DNA of 64,000 nucleotides from Mixia osmundae IAM 14324 (Eukaryota > Basidiomycota > Mixiomycetes > Mixiales > Mixiaceae). This document shows, piece after piece, positions 22,195 to 33,442 of the stretch. How positions within the stretch are numbered: position 1 is the first letter of the stretch; each line of letters begins with the position of its first letter. A program made the translations under genes and the position numbers. Location of the stretch: positions 2,060,068-2,124,067 of the forward strand of contig NW_014575563.1 of the NCBI RefSeq assembly GCF_000708205.1. Direction: 5' to 3'. The notes under the pieces were generated by a model that saw only the letters and a list, made by a program, of their open reading frames with translations, did no database searches and was not told where the DNA came from.

Positions 22195-23680
22195 CTAAAC
22201 ATGCAATTGCGTATCCTGGAGTGCGTGCCTCGACATGCTTGGGTCGGGTAGGGTGAGCTGTAGCCAATCAAGCAAATCGACGACCTCGGTCAGGCTGACC
22301 CAATGGGCGAGATCTGGACAGCTATCAGGACAGACGCGGTCGAGGAGCAAGGTGCCGCACCTTGATAGGCGTGATCAGAGATCTGAGTGAGATGCAGCGT
22401 ATTGCGCAGATATGCGATGGACGTCTCGGCCCATTTATATCTTCGTATCCATGGGATCAGTGGGATTGACGGTCGAAAGCAACGTGCGCACAATACAGTG
22501 GAATCCTTGACGCCATGTCCCCAGAATAGTGGTCTGGCGCGCGCCTGGGGATTCGCGAGCTGGGCTCGCATTAGTCAATGTGAGTTCAGCAGATTGCGAG
22601 ACCAACCGCAGCAATTTGATCTTTCAAGGGGAGGTAGCCCGCGAGGACAGCTGTGCCCGCTAGCGGTGTCTTGCTCGTCAGTCCTACGAGGAGAGCAAGT
22701 ATCGAGCCTGCACGCAGCGTAAATGAGCGTAGGCGGGATAACCTAGCAACTTGTACGGGCCTTGGGAGAAGCCGGCGACGACGATACGAGTACTGGGGAC
22801 ACCGCTTCGGATCTCTTGCTTGATAAGATCTTCGATCGTCTCAGCCGAGCTAGTCATACCAGCTTTGTCTTCGTGTGCAGGCCACTCTCCAGCCTCTGCG
22901 CCTCGCGCCGCAATGTCGAACCTATAGCAGGCGTTAGCGAGGACCGGGGGCGGTCGAGATGACATACCATGAGTGTCCTATCTGACCCTGATTAGCAGTG
23001 ATGGGCGACTTCGGCCTGCGAATGCAGATGTCAGTATGCTCAGCCGATCTTGCAGGACGCGCTTACGCATGAGGGAAGATCCATCGAACGTGTGGCATGT
23101 AGGTTTTGAGCTCCTCGCCCAAAAAGCGCCATCCGTAGCCGTTGTCTGTGATGCCATGGCAGAAAATCACAGAGGCAGTATGCTCGGTCGTCGGCTCGAC
23201 TGTTGCAGGCTTGCCGAACATGTAAAGGTCGAAAGCTGAGGTGAGGTAGCGCCAGACGGTGATGTCGTTTTCCTCGAGGATCCGGTCGGACTGACTGACG
23301 CTGATCAGATTGGCGCCCTTGCTGGCAAGTACAATGTCTCTGATCTTCTGATTGATGCCCGATGGCTCCCTGCCGACGGAGACGCGGATCTGGCCGACAA
23401 AGTAGAGCGAGACAAGGCCGAGCAGTACAGTCCAAGTTATCCTGGAGCAACACCGCTGCCTCAAGCTCTTGCGTATCCGTGTCCGCCCCTTGCTACGTGT
23501 TGGAGGCTCTATGGCCTGATCCCAGGATGGCGTTCGACTTCGTACGAGTGGTGTACTGACTTGCTCCGGATGCTTGAACGCTTCCTCGCGAGCGTATTGA
23601 TCCGACTGAGCAGAATTGACTCGCTGTAGATTGACAGGCCTGTAGCCCGTCGAGGAGCTACGTGCGGTATGGCCTCGCAT
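22195..23680 (-). CDS. Membrane-anchored acyl-protein thioesterase-like hydrolase 2
   Basis: Seven exons: 23680-23067, 23015-22968, 22921-22761, 22707-22607, 22559-22492, 22440-22361 and 22313-22195 (396 aa). It is paralogous to the hydrolase at 20.5-21.8 kb: a basic N-terminus, one membrane helix (residues about 87-105) ending QIRVS as in the paralogue, then FCHGITDNGYGW, FPHAPKSPI, GHSWFDIAARGAEAGEWP, nucleophile GFSQGSILALL, Asp in GVKDSTV and His in DLAHWV. The intron splitting GFSQ/G at 22760-22708 seems to begin GCCCGT, the weakest of the GC-AG candidates, chosen because the paralogue fixes the junction. Confidence 0.8.
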
Positions 23681-23966
23681 GCACACTCGTCAGACTAGCT
23701 GGCATCACGCTCAATGTTGTAAGACATTCGTCAGGATTGATCGCGGGCGCGTCCCCTTCCCCACGCCTGGTCCGAGATACTGCGATCGAAACGGGCAAAT
23801 CCCGTGCTGGTCATGCATACGTCGTCAGTGTGGCTCAGTTCATGACAGTCTCATGGCCAAGGACTCGAGCGCGCGTGTGAGGCAACGACAAAGACGGTAG
23901 AGCTTGCAATACAAGGCGTGCAGCAATGGCGTCCCGGATCGAGCTCAGTTGGGGATGAAGCATCCG

Positions 23967-24443
23967 CTATGAAGCAACAGGATCAGCTCGAACATTTGCG
24001 CGAGCGAGGCGAGTAACTTGCTCGGGCTTGCTGTCAGCCTTGCAGCCCATGGGCTTCTTGTTGCTGTCGCAGATGAGCACACGGCCGCCCGTAGTTGCCT
24101 CGCCCGCCTTGCTGTAGCTCGAGCGCGTCAGCGTCTGCGATGCAGTGATAGTCTTAGACGGCGTACTTGCACGTGACATCATACTGGTAGCACTTTTGGT
24201 ATGCCTTGAGGTCGGTGGCCGCATTGCAGTTGACGCGCACCCATGCCTTGCTGTCGTTCTCTGTGCCATGGCAACATCAGCCGGACTCACCGCGCGAGAC
24301 GAGGTGCGCTGCTTACGGATCGTGACGTGCAGACCTGTCTTTCGAAGAGGTCCGGTAGGCGCAGGCAGAACAACCTTGTGAGCTGTCTTGGCCAGCGTAG
24401 CAACGGCCAGCATCATGAGGCAGAGCGCAAGTTTGGCGAACAT
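23967..24443 (-). CDS. Small secreted cysteine-containing protein
   Basis: Exons 24443-24317, 24260-24167 and 24111-23967 give 121 aa. The N-terminus (MFAKLALCLMMLAVATLA) is a clear signal peptide. The mature part carries five cysteines in short motifs (VNCN, KCYQYDVTC, LICDS, MGCK) and no known domain. It is the last member of the co-oriented secretory block that starts with the transporter-sulfotransferase. Size, signal and cysteines fit a small secreted or effector-like protein, but no function can be given. Confidence 0.7.
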   Translation of the reverse strand: MFAKLALCLMMLAVATLAKTAHKVVLPAPTGPLRKTGLHVTIRKQRTSSRAVSPADVAMAQRTTARHGCASTAMRPPTSRHTKSATSMMSRASTPSKTITASQTLTRSSYSKAGEATTGGRVLICDSNKKPMGCKADSKPEQVTRLARANVRADPVAS

Positions 24444-24675
24444 CTTGTCTGCTTGATCGCAAACGGCCAGGCGTCAAAGGGGACAAGACCGAGGCAAGTG
24501 AGCTGACCGATAGTGTTTGCACTGGCTTGTCGATGCGAGAGAGTGAGTTGTCGAGGAGGAGAGGCGGCATAGGAGTGGGAGCGATGAGGAGTTCATGTGT
24601 TTCCCTGTTTCGTTACGCAGCTCCTCTGGCGCGTCGACAAGCGACGAGGCACGCAGAGCTGGCAGACCGGCCCAC

Positions 24676-27600
24676 ATGGACTTGCTGCCGTTCCAGCGAC
24701 AGATCATCGAGGAGTTGCTCGAGCCTGCTAACGATGGATTGCTCATCCTCGCCCGTGGCCTTGGTCTGCGCCGTATCGTCTGCCGCTTCCTCAAAGAATT
24801 CAATGAGCGATCGGGCACCCCACAGCTCATCCTGCTGCTCAACCTGCCCGAGGGTCATCAAGAGGACGGGATCAAGGATGAGCTGGCTGGCTTGGGAGGC
24901 ATTGACCTTGAGACCATCACTGGCACCACGCCGGCTCTCGAAAGAGCAAAGTTGTATAGAAGAGGCGGCATACTCAGCGTCACAGATACCGTCATGAACG
25001 GAGACCTCATGGACGACACTGTCCCCATCGAGCTCTGCAGCGGCATCGTCATCTGGAATGCGCACGAGTAAGCTGGTCTGCGCACACGGCGTCATCTCGC
25101 GGCTGAACGACGCGCTCTCTTGCAGAGTCAGGAAACCGTCGCATATCGAATTCATCGTGCGCAAGTTCCGGGAGAAGAACAAGGTGTTTCAGATCTCATG
25201 CGCGCCGATGTGACGCTCATTGTGCGTAGGTCGGCTTCTTGAAAGCATTCAGCGATCAGCCGGAACTCTTCACACATGGCATCGCGCCGCTTGAAGGAAC
25301 GCTCAAAGCACTCAAGATTAGACAAGTATTTTTATACCCTCGCTTCCACGAGCTTATCAAGAAGGACCTCGAGACGAGGAAAGCCGATCTAGCCGAGCTA
25401 TGCGTCGGGCTTAGCGAAGCGATGCAAGAGATCCAGCAGGCCATCTTTGAATGTATGACCGCCACGATCAATGAGCTCAAGCGCAGTCATCTTACCGTAC
25501 GCTTTCTATTCATCGCGCGTCTACGACGGCTGGGATTGATGGAAGCTTAACATAGATTGACATAGAGTCCTTCACGCTTGAGCACGCCCTTGTCCCCAGA
25601 TTCGACGAGGTCGCACGCGCACAAGTGTACTCGTCAGGCGGAAAGTCTTCCGGCAACACGGCCGGCTTGCTCGATGACATACGCACACTCAGAGGGTTGC
25701 TACTCTGTCTGCTGACTGAAGATTCTGTTTCGTTTTTGCGAAGATTAGACATGATCAAGATGACCAAAATCAGGAATCCGGCAGGCAATGTTCGGCAAAA
25801 CGTATCACCCTGGCTCACACTGCCTGCTGCTGATCTCATCTTCAGCATCGCCGAGCGCAGAGTGGCCGTCAGACATGCAGCCAGTGCACAACCTGCCGTG
25901 ACGCGCAAATCACCTTCGCCCGACGAGTTCGACGGAATCACAGCGGAAGAGGAAGAAGCTTTGCGACTATACGATCCCGCACCGGGAGAGTCTATGCAGT
26001 CCATGAGCGCAAGCGGACTGACGACACGGCCCGCAAACGGCTTGCCGGACCTCAAGGACGCCAGCAAGCCCTGGTGGATACCAAAAGACACGGAACTTAT
26101 TCTCGAGGTCCAGCCAAAGTGGGAGGTCCTCGCACAGACACTGGCGGAAAGCGAGAATCTGCTCTTCGACGCAGACCCGCAACCAGACATCGCTTCGACC
26201 GATACGATCCTAGTGATGTGCAAGAATAGTCAAACGAGCAGTCTGCTCAAGCGATACGTGACAGCCGATCGAGACGCAGATACATCTCTGCCGATGGCAG
26301 ACCAAGTCATGCTGACGCTGTACCAGCACTATTTGCGCGACAAGAAGCGGGCAAACAACATTACCCGAAACTTGCGAAAGAAGCCAGCAAATGGGACAGC
26401 GGCGAACGATCACGGCAGTGTAGATAGTAGGCCAAAGACGAGCGCGGCGCTACAGCGCAAGCAAGAATATAAGCGAGGCGCACCTGCCAACAAGCGGCGG
26501 CGGACCCGCGGCGGCGCTGCTGTCGCCGTGCCACGCGGCGACACAGACAGCGTCATCGACTTGGACGCAGAAGCTGCGGCACTGTGCGCACCGCTTCTTG
26601 CGCTCTGCAATGGTAGGCTGACCATTTAGGCAGGCCGACGATTGCTGCTAAGGACCTCGACCCCGCATTGGCCGACTCTATGATAGAAGATTTCGACAAA
26701 TTGGCATTTGATGACTACTTTGGCCTCATAGATCGAGAAGATATCGTCATCATCAGACCATACGCTGGCGAAGACGACACAATCATGCTAGAAGAACTCA
26801 TGCCAAAGTTCATTATCATGTACGAGCCAAACCTCTCCTTTGTTCGACAGATCGAGGCGTATCGCAATTCCCACCCAGGCGTCAACATCCGAGTTTATTG
26901 GATGACCTACGACACTTCGGCGGAGGAATCTCTCTATCTTACGGAGATACGAGCTGAGAAGGATGCTTTCGAGCGACTCATCAGGGAGCGGGCGAGCATG
27001 GTCATCCCGCTCGAGGCCGAAGTGAGGCCGGGCGAGGAGACCAACGAAGAGCTCATCAGAACAGTCACTTCCCGTATAGGGGGAGGTGGTGTCACACTGG
27101 CTACGGGCAAGCCCAAGGTGAGCTCGATCCTCACTTTGCAATGACTACTGATTATGCGTCTCAGATCATAATTGATCGCCGAGAAAACAGAGCACATCTG
27201 TACAATGTTCTTGACTCCCAGGGAGTACAGCTACTGCCACTCACACTGGCTGTCGGTGATTACATATTGTCGCCTGAAATCGCTGTCGAACGCAAGAGCA
27301 TACCCGACCTCATCTCATCGATGAACGAAGGCAGGCTGTGAGCGAGCTGTCGTTTGTCTCCAGCGTTGCTGACGCCAGCATTCCAGCTACGCCCAGTGTG
27401 AACACATGGGCACGTATTACGAGCTGCCTATACTGCTCGTTGACTTTGAAGAACGAGAGTTCAGATTATCGGTCCGTCTACTGCTACGCTGCATAGGTCG
27501 TACTCATACTCAATACAGGCCCATGTCGAGTCCAAGTTCAGCGACGGCGCTGACGAGTACGACCTCGAGTCGAAGCTGATTCTCCTTACGATGCAATTGC

Positions 27601-28010
27601 CTCGTCTACGAATCATCTGGTCCAGCTCGCGTTATCAGACAGCGAAGATCTTCGCCGAGCTCAAACAGCAACGGGCCGAGCCCGACCCCGAGAAGATCAA
27701 GCTAGTGGGCGAGGAAGAATGGGAAGGTGACAATGAGCCCTTGAGGACCAATGCGCAAGGACTCGCAGTCGGGCCAACCGGCGCGCCGGTGCGACGCGAA
27801 TATCGCGAGCTTTCGCAGAATCAGACACCTGTTGAGATCCTTCTGTCGCTTCCTGGCATCAACACAAAGAACTATCGCTATGTCATGGGCAAGGTGACCA
27901 ATCTCGCCGAGCTGGCACAGATGTCAGCAGTAGAGTTAGGCATTCTCATTGGCGTGGAAGCAGGCAAAACTTTGTGGACATTCCTCAACAAGGACACAAC
28001 CACTGCATGA
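24676..28010 (+). CDS. RAD1: XPF/Rad1 structure-specific endonuclease
   Basis: Eight exons: 24676-25067, 25126-25183, 25230-25496, 25556-26612, 26687-27117, 27165-27337, 27387-27471 and 27519-28010 (984 aa). A degenerate helicase-like N-terminal half starts MDLLPFQRQIIEELL and includes GFLKAFSD and VFLYPRF. The ERCC4 nuclease domain follows with IIIDRREN, VGDYILSPEIAVERKSIPDL (the GDY and ERK catalytic motifs), GRLYAQCEHM and LRIIWSSS, then a C-terminal (HhH)2 domain, LLSLPGINTKNYRYVM. With its Ercc1/Rad10 partner it cuts 5' of lesions in nucleotide excision repair. An in-frame ATG at 24595 would add 27 residues. The 26613-26686 junction is less certain. Confidence 0.92.
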
Positions 28011-28075
28011 AAATATCACTGTACTATTTATAGGTGTTGTTGCTACTATGCAAGCATTGGCAGCGCATCGTCAGG

Positions 28076-28390
28076 TCACTTGTTGAGTGCTGCCTTGAGA
28101 TTGGCCAGCTCTTCTGCGCTCTTTGGCTTCTCCAGGCTGTTTCCTGCAGTCAGGAAGAAGTCACAGACTTGAAGAGCTCCAATAACGTACCCTTCTGCCA
28201 CTTCCTTGTCCAGAATGTGCGGTCCTTTCCCTTGCATTTGCGATGCTAGGCCTGCATTGGCACCCGACTTCTCATGCGGTGCAGTGTTATCGGTAGCCGG
28301 ATGGGGCTGCATGCCACGCATCAGACAGCCTTGCATTGAGTTTGTCAAGCCTACCTGGATAGTAAAGGACTGCTCTTCTTTGCCTGACAT
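28076..28390 (-). CDS. Small conserved hypothetical protein, 70 aa
   Basis: Exons 28390-28355, 28306-28191 and 28136-28076 give 70 aa: it starts MSGKEEQSFTIQ, has GANAGLASQMQGKGPHI in the middle and ends PKSAEELANLKAALNK. Hydrophilic and helical, with no membrane segment. The 48-nt first intron is stop-free, so an unspliced reading also looks open. The second intron was placed with acceptor AACAG so that AEG joins LEKPKSAEEL. I recall similar short fungal proteins of unknown role; no function is claimed. Confidence 0.6.
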   Translation of the reverse strand: MSGKEEQSFTIQVGLTNSMQGCLMRGMQPHPATDNTAPHEKSGANAGLASQMQGKGPHILDKEVAEGYVIGALQVCDFFLTAGNSLEKPKSAEELANLKAALNK

Positions 28391-28536
28391 TGTGGGACTA
28401 TCTATTTCTACGCTTACGTCACCGCGGTCGCACGATTGCGCGATGTCACGCGTCACGCGTCTCAAGAGCTCAACAGCTTAACTTCTCAAGCCTACGCGGC
28501 GTGAGCTTTTGCTCGTGCGGAGGTGCATCCAGCATG

Positions 28537-30482
28537 CTAATCAAGCTCTTCGGTGTGCGTACGTAGCGCCTGATACCTGTCTTCACCAAGCAGAAGCAAA
28601 GTATCGAAGGGATCTGAAGGCTCCAGGTCTGTTGTCACCTGATCAGCAACGAAGAAGTTGTCTGGCGAGCCAAAATCATCGGGAACAGCACCCAAAAAGG
28701 TCACCGACTGTCCTTCCTGCGTTTCGCTGCGACTGGACGGAACAGAAACGTCTTCTGTGCTTTCCTGTCGGATGCTTGGGGATGACTGATGCTGTTGTCC
28801 CTGTTGCTGCGGAATGGTGGGGCTTCGCGGTGGCTGTCGCTGCGAACTCGGCATGAATTCTTGCCTCGGGTCGGCGATATTTGCAAAGCAGGCGAGAAGA
28901 GGCCATGCCTCATCACGCTGCAACAAGACATCGATGTTGCGGTGGACGCGTCGAGAAGCAGCCGCCACGATCTGTCTGCTGGCATCGGCGGCGTCTTGTG
29001 CTGTGTCGACCACGCATGCCATTAAGGAGCGGTGTACGATTATACGCAGAACGGCTCTGTATATGGTGAGATAGCGCTTATCCGAATCGTCCTGAGATCT
29101 CGTCTGTGCGAAACGGTTCTCGTGAGCTTCCATCTGGGCGATACAGTGCGCAGCGAGCTGTAGATTGTTTGCGGAAGCGGCAAGTCGGATCGCGGCCAGT
29201 GCGTCTCTGGCAAGGATAAGGAATCTGATCATTTCGTTGAAACGTAACATAGAGAGCCCACTAGGACTGCTGCTGACAAGTATAGCTGCTGGACTGCTCC
29301 GGCCAAGATCAAGTGAAGTATCGTCGATGGGCAATGGCAACTCGAAGTCTGCAGCACGCGGATTAAACGCGGCAAGTGCATGCAACGGCGATGCTTGTAG
29401 CATATCTGCCATCGCAAGTGACCACCATATGCGCTTCCTGAGCTCACTTTGCCAGAGTGTCGACGTCCATCGAGGTTCGTCACTATGCAAACGCGGCTAC
29501 TTAGTCAAGCACATGCAGAACATGCTTTAGAGCTGACCTGTGATGGACTCTGGCCTGCATGGCTGCCTTCACCGTGAGCGCAAGTATGTAGCTCGCACAA
29601 GGCAGGCTCAGAGAGGAAGCGTAGAAGAGCATGAGGGTGGATGCCGTCAGCCATTCGAGATCAAGATCGTCTCGTCGCTCCGAAAGCAAATTCCTTGCAA
29701 TCCTGAAGCACCTTGCAGCGATGGGGGCATAGTCATCGAACGTCAGACCGCCAAGAGCAACCATCGCGAGCGTCAAAGCTCGAAGAGATGGTCTGTTCAA
29801 GGCAGGATCCAGCCCAGAGTTTCGCTCGAAATGCCATGGGTGGACGAGTGGCAAGACTGTATTGACGTTGGCAAAGAAGCGTTGCAACATTAACGATCGC
29901 GTTGAAGTACCGGGTAGCTCTGACTCGAAGCTGGCGGATTCTGCATTGGACCAGAACGCAGACGAAAGAGAGGGGGCAGACATGATCGCCATCGAAGTAT
30001 CGATCGCCAGCCTCGATGTCAACAGAGGGGGTTGCGATTTGCTGGCTCTGAGGATCACCGGTCGCACGATAGTGTGATCGTGACGCTGACTGTTCCGCCT
30101 TGGATTCGTGAGCGTCGAGTGGCGTGGCGATGCGCCTGTCGAGACATTCGAGACGGCGTCTCTTGTTAGAGGCTGTACCAGTGGCTCAAGATTGGCGCAG
30201 TAGACCCGTCGGTGGACGCAGGTACCGCATGGCGTCTGTCTATCGCAGCGCAGCTTTCGCTGTCGGCAATTCTGACATGGCGTCACTTAGCATTGTCACG
30301 ATTCTGACAAAGCACGAGAGACTTACCGCACATGACAAAATGGGTCGGTTACGTTGCTTCTTAGCAGCAGGCTCATCCGAAGATGGAGTATTGGCGCTTG
30401 CTTGGCGCGCGCCAGGCAGTCCATACATGGCTCGAGCAAATTGTGTTGTAGGCGCTTCGCCACACCGACGCCGAGCAGCCAT
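28537..30482 (-). CDS. Zn2Cys6 fungal transcription factor
   Basis: Exons 30482-30327, 30271-29538 and 29482-28537 give 611 aa. The binuclear cluster is formed across the first intron: SCA/NCRQRKLRCDR, then TPCGTCVHRRVYC, with spacing C-x2-C-x6-C-x5-C-x2-C-x6-C. The middle contains a fungal-specific transcription factor domain (VLPLVHPWHF, LRALTLAMVALGG, LRKRIWWSLAMADML). The C-terminal part is low-complexity, rich in Gln, Ser and Pro, with an acidic end that may activate transcription. Target genes cannot be deduced. Confidence 0.88.
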
Positions 30483-32452
30483 CCGAACGGAACTCAAGCT
30501 CTTTGTACTTTTGAGCTATCGCGCGGCACGTCACTGTTCGGTCGCCGCCACTGATCATCGTCGAGCTTGATCCACACACCTCAATCGACCCGCTTCGGCT
30601 TGCGAACATAATGGACGCTGCTAACGGAGAAGTCGCGTCGTGTTCAACAATTGATCCGTTAAATTAAGTGGCGTCAGGGTCGGCCGGCTCGGACGGGCTA
30701 GATTGGACGCAAGGATCGAAAGAAGCTGGCCCAGACTTGGGTCTAAGTCGTGTGTCGCAGGCGATGCAGGCCTGATCGCACACAGTCCGTCCCAGTGAAG
30801 ATGCACTTGCGTCATGTGTGTGTGTAGCGGGCCGTAAAGAAGTTTGGTTGAGTATTCTGCGGTGTACAGTATGGCTGTGCCACTACTTGCATTGGTGTCG
30901 CTTAAGTATGCGCACGAAGCAGTGTGTGGGTCTTGAGGATGGCCGCTGTGCTGCGATGAGAAGATTGACGAATGACACTTCGTGTGTGTGCGATGCGGCA
31001 ATGGAAATTTAGCTCTTTGCATGGCCGTGAGGTCAGATGACCCTCAGATATCAGATAGTGGAGGCGGAGGTCTGTACGGACGATCAAAGGACCAGATCTA
31101 GCCTGATGAGGGTTGCAGAGTGGACAAAGGGACGATGTCGAGCTCGCGATGGCAATCTCGAAGGGCACAAAATATCGCGACGATGACTTCACCCGTGAAC
31201 GTTCACCAGCTCCATCAACACGACGACCCTCATAGCGAGCTGCAGCTTCGGTTGCATTCCGCAGATGACATCTCACCCCCCGGACTCCGGATCTTACGTT
31301 CGGCCAGCGAAGCCACGGACAGTGGCAGGGCGATGCCAAGCTGTCAAGTTAGCACGACGAAATCGGCAGTGATTTCCCCTTGTAGCGCTTGGCACCTCGC
31401 AAAATCTGTTGAAGCATCATCTCGGGCCTGCTGCTTCCCATGGTCGTCGTGCTGCTTCCGCTCGTTGCAAGGATGCGATGCCTCGGAAGGACGAAATGAG
31501 GCCTCAGGCAGTATTCTCGGGCGTTGACTGGCCTGACAGGCTGACAGCACTGGCAGACGATGCCCAGATATTGGATGGTTCCTCATGCCGGATCTCAGTG
31601 ACTGGGCTTGGACGAGCGTGTGGTTCCTTCTTAGGGCGCGTCGGTCGCAAATGCGCCTTGACCGGGCTGGGCGCCTCCATCCTTGGGACGTATGCGCGCC
31701 GTTGCGCACTGTGCAGGCCACTGCTTCGATCGCTTTCCAGGTCACAAACAGCACACGGCGAGATCGTTCTGCTTCCGCATCGGCGCCTTCGCCACGCTCT
31801 CATCGATGTCGATGAGTCGGTGACACGATCCCAAACACGAGATTTCTCGCTTCGTTGGCGCAGAGATTCGAGCCGCGATGCATCCATCGTACGGTGACGA
31901 TTGGCTCACACACAATCCCTGACGCCGCTGTTCGCTTGGTGATCGCGTTTGCATCGTAGGTTTTACAGCTTAGTTCCTGTACTTTGTCGGCATGTCGGGC
32001 GAGACGCGCAATCTACCGGCCAACGTGCGGACGTATCATACCTGCGCATGACCCTGATCATCACGGGAGCATGTTCATATCATACGCACGCCATGCCATC
32101 TTGCGGGGCGCGCTGCACACGGGCAACGCGAATAGATTACTTACTTCGAGCTCCGCTCCGCCGTTTCCTCGGCCTCGATATCGCCGATCTTTGCAACAAG
32201 CAATTTCGATGCTCAACAGTGAGCGTGGCTCACAAGGGTCCATTCGCGCTATGAGAGTTCGACGTCAGCAGACACAGAATGCGCAGCCCAGCAGGAGTAA
32301 AGCTATATCGCAGCGTTTCGACTTGTGTAACGCGCAAAGGCAACGCGTGGTGATACGGTGCTCGAAGAGACAGCGCAAACACGTAGCCAGCTGCTTCATT
32401 CTCAGCCTGCTGGCGGTCCTTCTACAAAAGCGATAGCCTCTGCGACAGTCTC
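30483..32452. other. Two-kilobase stretch without a confident gene
   Basis: Several medium open frames overlap on both strands, none with a recognisable family. The most coding-like are on the minus strand: 31887-31504 (Arg/Ser-rich, contains PEEPSN-like HEEPSNIWASSAS) and 31022-30621 (contains ILYTAEYSTKLLYGPLHTH). They might be exons of one poorly resolved gene, but I could not find splice joints that convince me. On the plus strand a Lys/Arg-rich frame at about 32251-32436 ends in a short hydrophobic stretch and might be a first exon of the next gene. Confidence 0.35.
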
Positions 32453-33295
32453 ATGTCAGTCGTCGAGGATCGCGCACCATGGTATCCCATGCTTGTCGGA
32501 GGTTCGGCCACGGCAGTGGCCTTGCCCTTCACGAAGCAATCATGCCTGCTCTCGCCAGAGGCATGTTTGCCTCTCAACGTGAACGGAACGCCTACTCCAG
32601 GCGGCTCGAGTGAAGACGATTTGATACAGAACTTGTTCTTGCCAGCAACGGCCCTGTGTGGCCCAGAGGAAGCAACCATCAGCGCCCTTAGCAAATACAT
32701 GAATGTGCTACTCGTTGCACTCGGCTTCACACTCAGTCTACTGGCACTCGTGGCTCGCTTGGTCTTGATCATTCAGGCACCCGCAGGTGATGATCCAAAC
32801 GCCACGCGTAGGAGGTCTTTCGTTCAGATTCGCCTTGCCCTCGAAGAGCGGCCTATCTCTGTGGATGATACGATAGCTAGCTATACAGCCAACACCTCAG
32901 GGTCGCCCAAGGAGCTAGGTCTGGCGTTCGATTCGCCCCAGAACACATCTGGCTCGGCCCTTTCAGAAATTGCATCGCGGGATTCCTTGCATGTCGATCA
33001 AGCTGGGACCTCTACATTCGCCCTGCCCAGCTCACTAAGGTCTCCAGTTTATACGAAACGGTGGCATCAAAAGCGAGCATCAATCAGCTCAGTTGACGCG
33101 CTCAATATACTTGATGAGGCGCCCGTTCGGCTGCATGGTAACCCGTCGCTGAGAGAGACGTATCGCAAAGCACGCACCTGGAGTCGTACATTGACAAATC
33201 GTGTGGGCAGGCAGCCCGTTCGCCAGAAATCAGGGTCATCGTGCTCCTCCGTCTCAAGCAGCTCAGCTTCTTTCGACGGCTTTGCGCTCACCTAA
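32453..33295 (+). CDS. Single-pass membrane protein of unknown function
   Basis: An uninterrupted 280-aa frame. The N-terminal 80 residues contain four cysteines, one strong membrane helix lies at about 85-104 (LLVALGFTLSLLALVARLVLI), and the rest is hydrophilic and Ser-rich with basic patches (RRRSF, KRWHQKRAS), probably cytosolic. No signal peptide is visible at this start, and an upstream exon could supply one. I do not recognise a family. Confidence 0.6.
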   Translation: MSVVEDRAPWYPMLVGGSATAVALPFTKQSCLLSPEACLPLNVNGTPTPGGSSEDDLIQNLFLPATALCGPEEATISALSKYMNVLLVALGFTLSLLALVARLVLIIQAPAGDDPNATRRRSFVQIRLALEERPISVDDTIASYTANTSGSPKELGLAFDSPQNTSGSALSEIASRDSLHVDQAGTSTFALPSSLRSPVYTKRWHQKRASISSVDALNILDEAPVRLHGNPSLRETYRKARTWSRTLTNRVGRQPVRQKSGSSCSSVSSSSASFDGFALT

Positions 33296-33442
33296 CACTT
33301 CATCACTGTTGGTCGCACAGCTCCTTTGATATGTCTCCAGATGACACTTAATAGCAAGACCCTCGCTCGATACCTACGGAGCGATGTTGTAAGACCGAGC
33401 TTGAAATGTACATGCATACAACAATAACCTATTTGGCACAAC

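Noticed and set aside
32920-32945. A GTTCGATTC match resembling a tRNA B box
   Set aside because: It lies inside an open frame, has no A box or acceptor stem at the right distance, and cannot be folded into a cloverleaf by eye.
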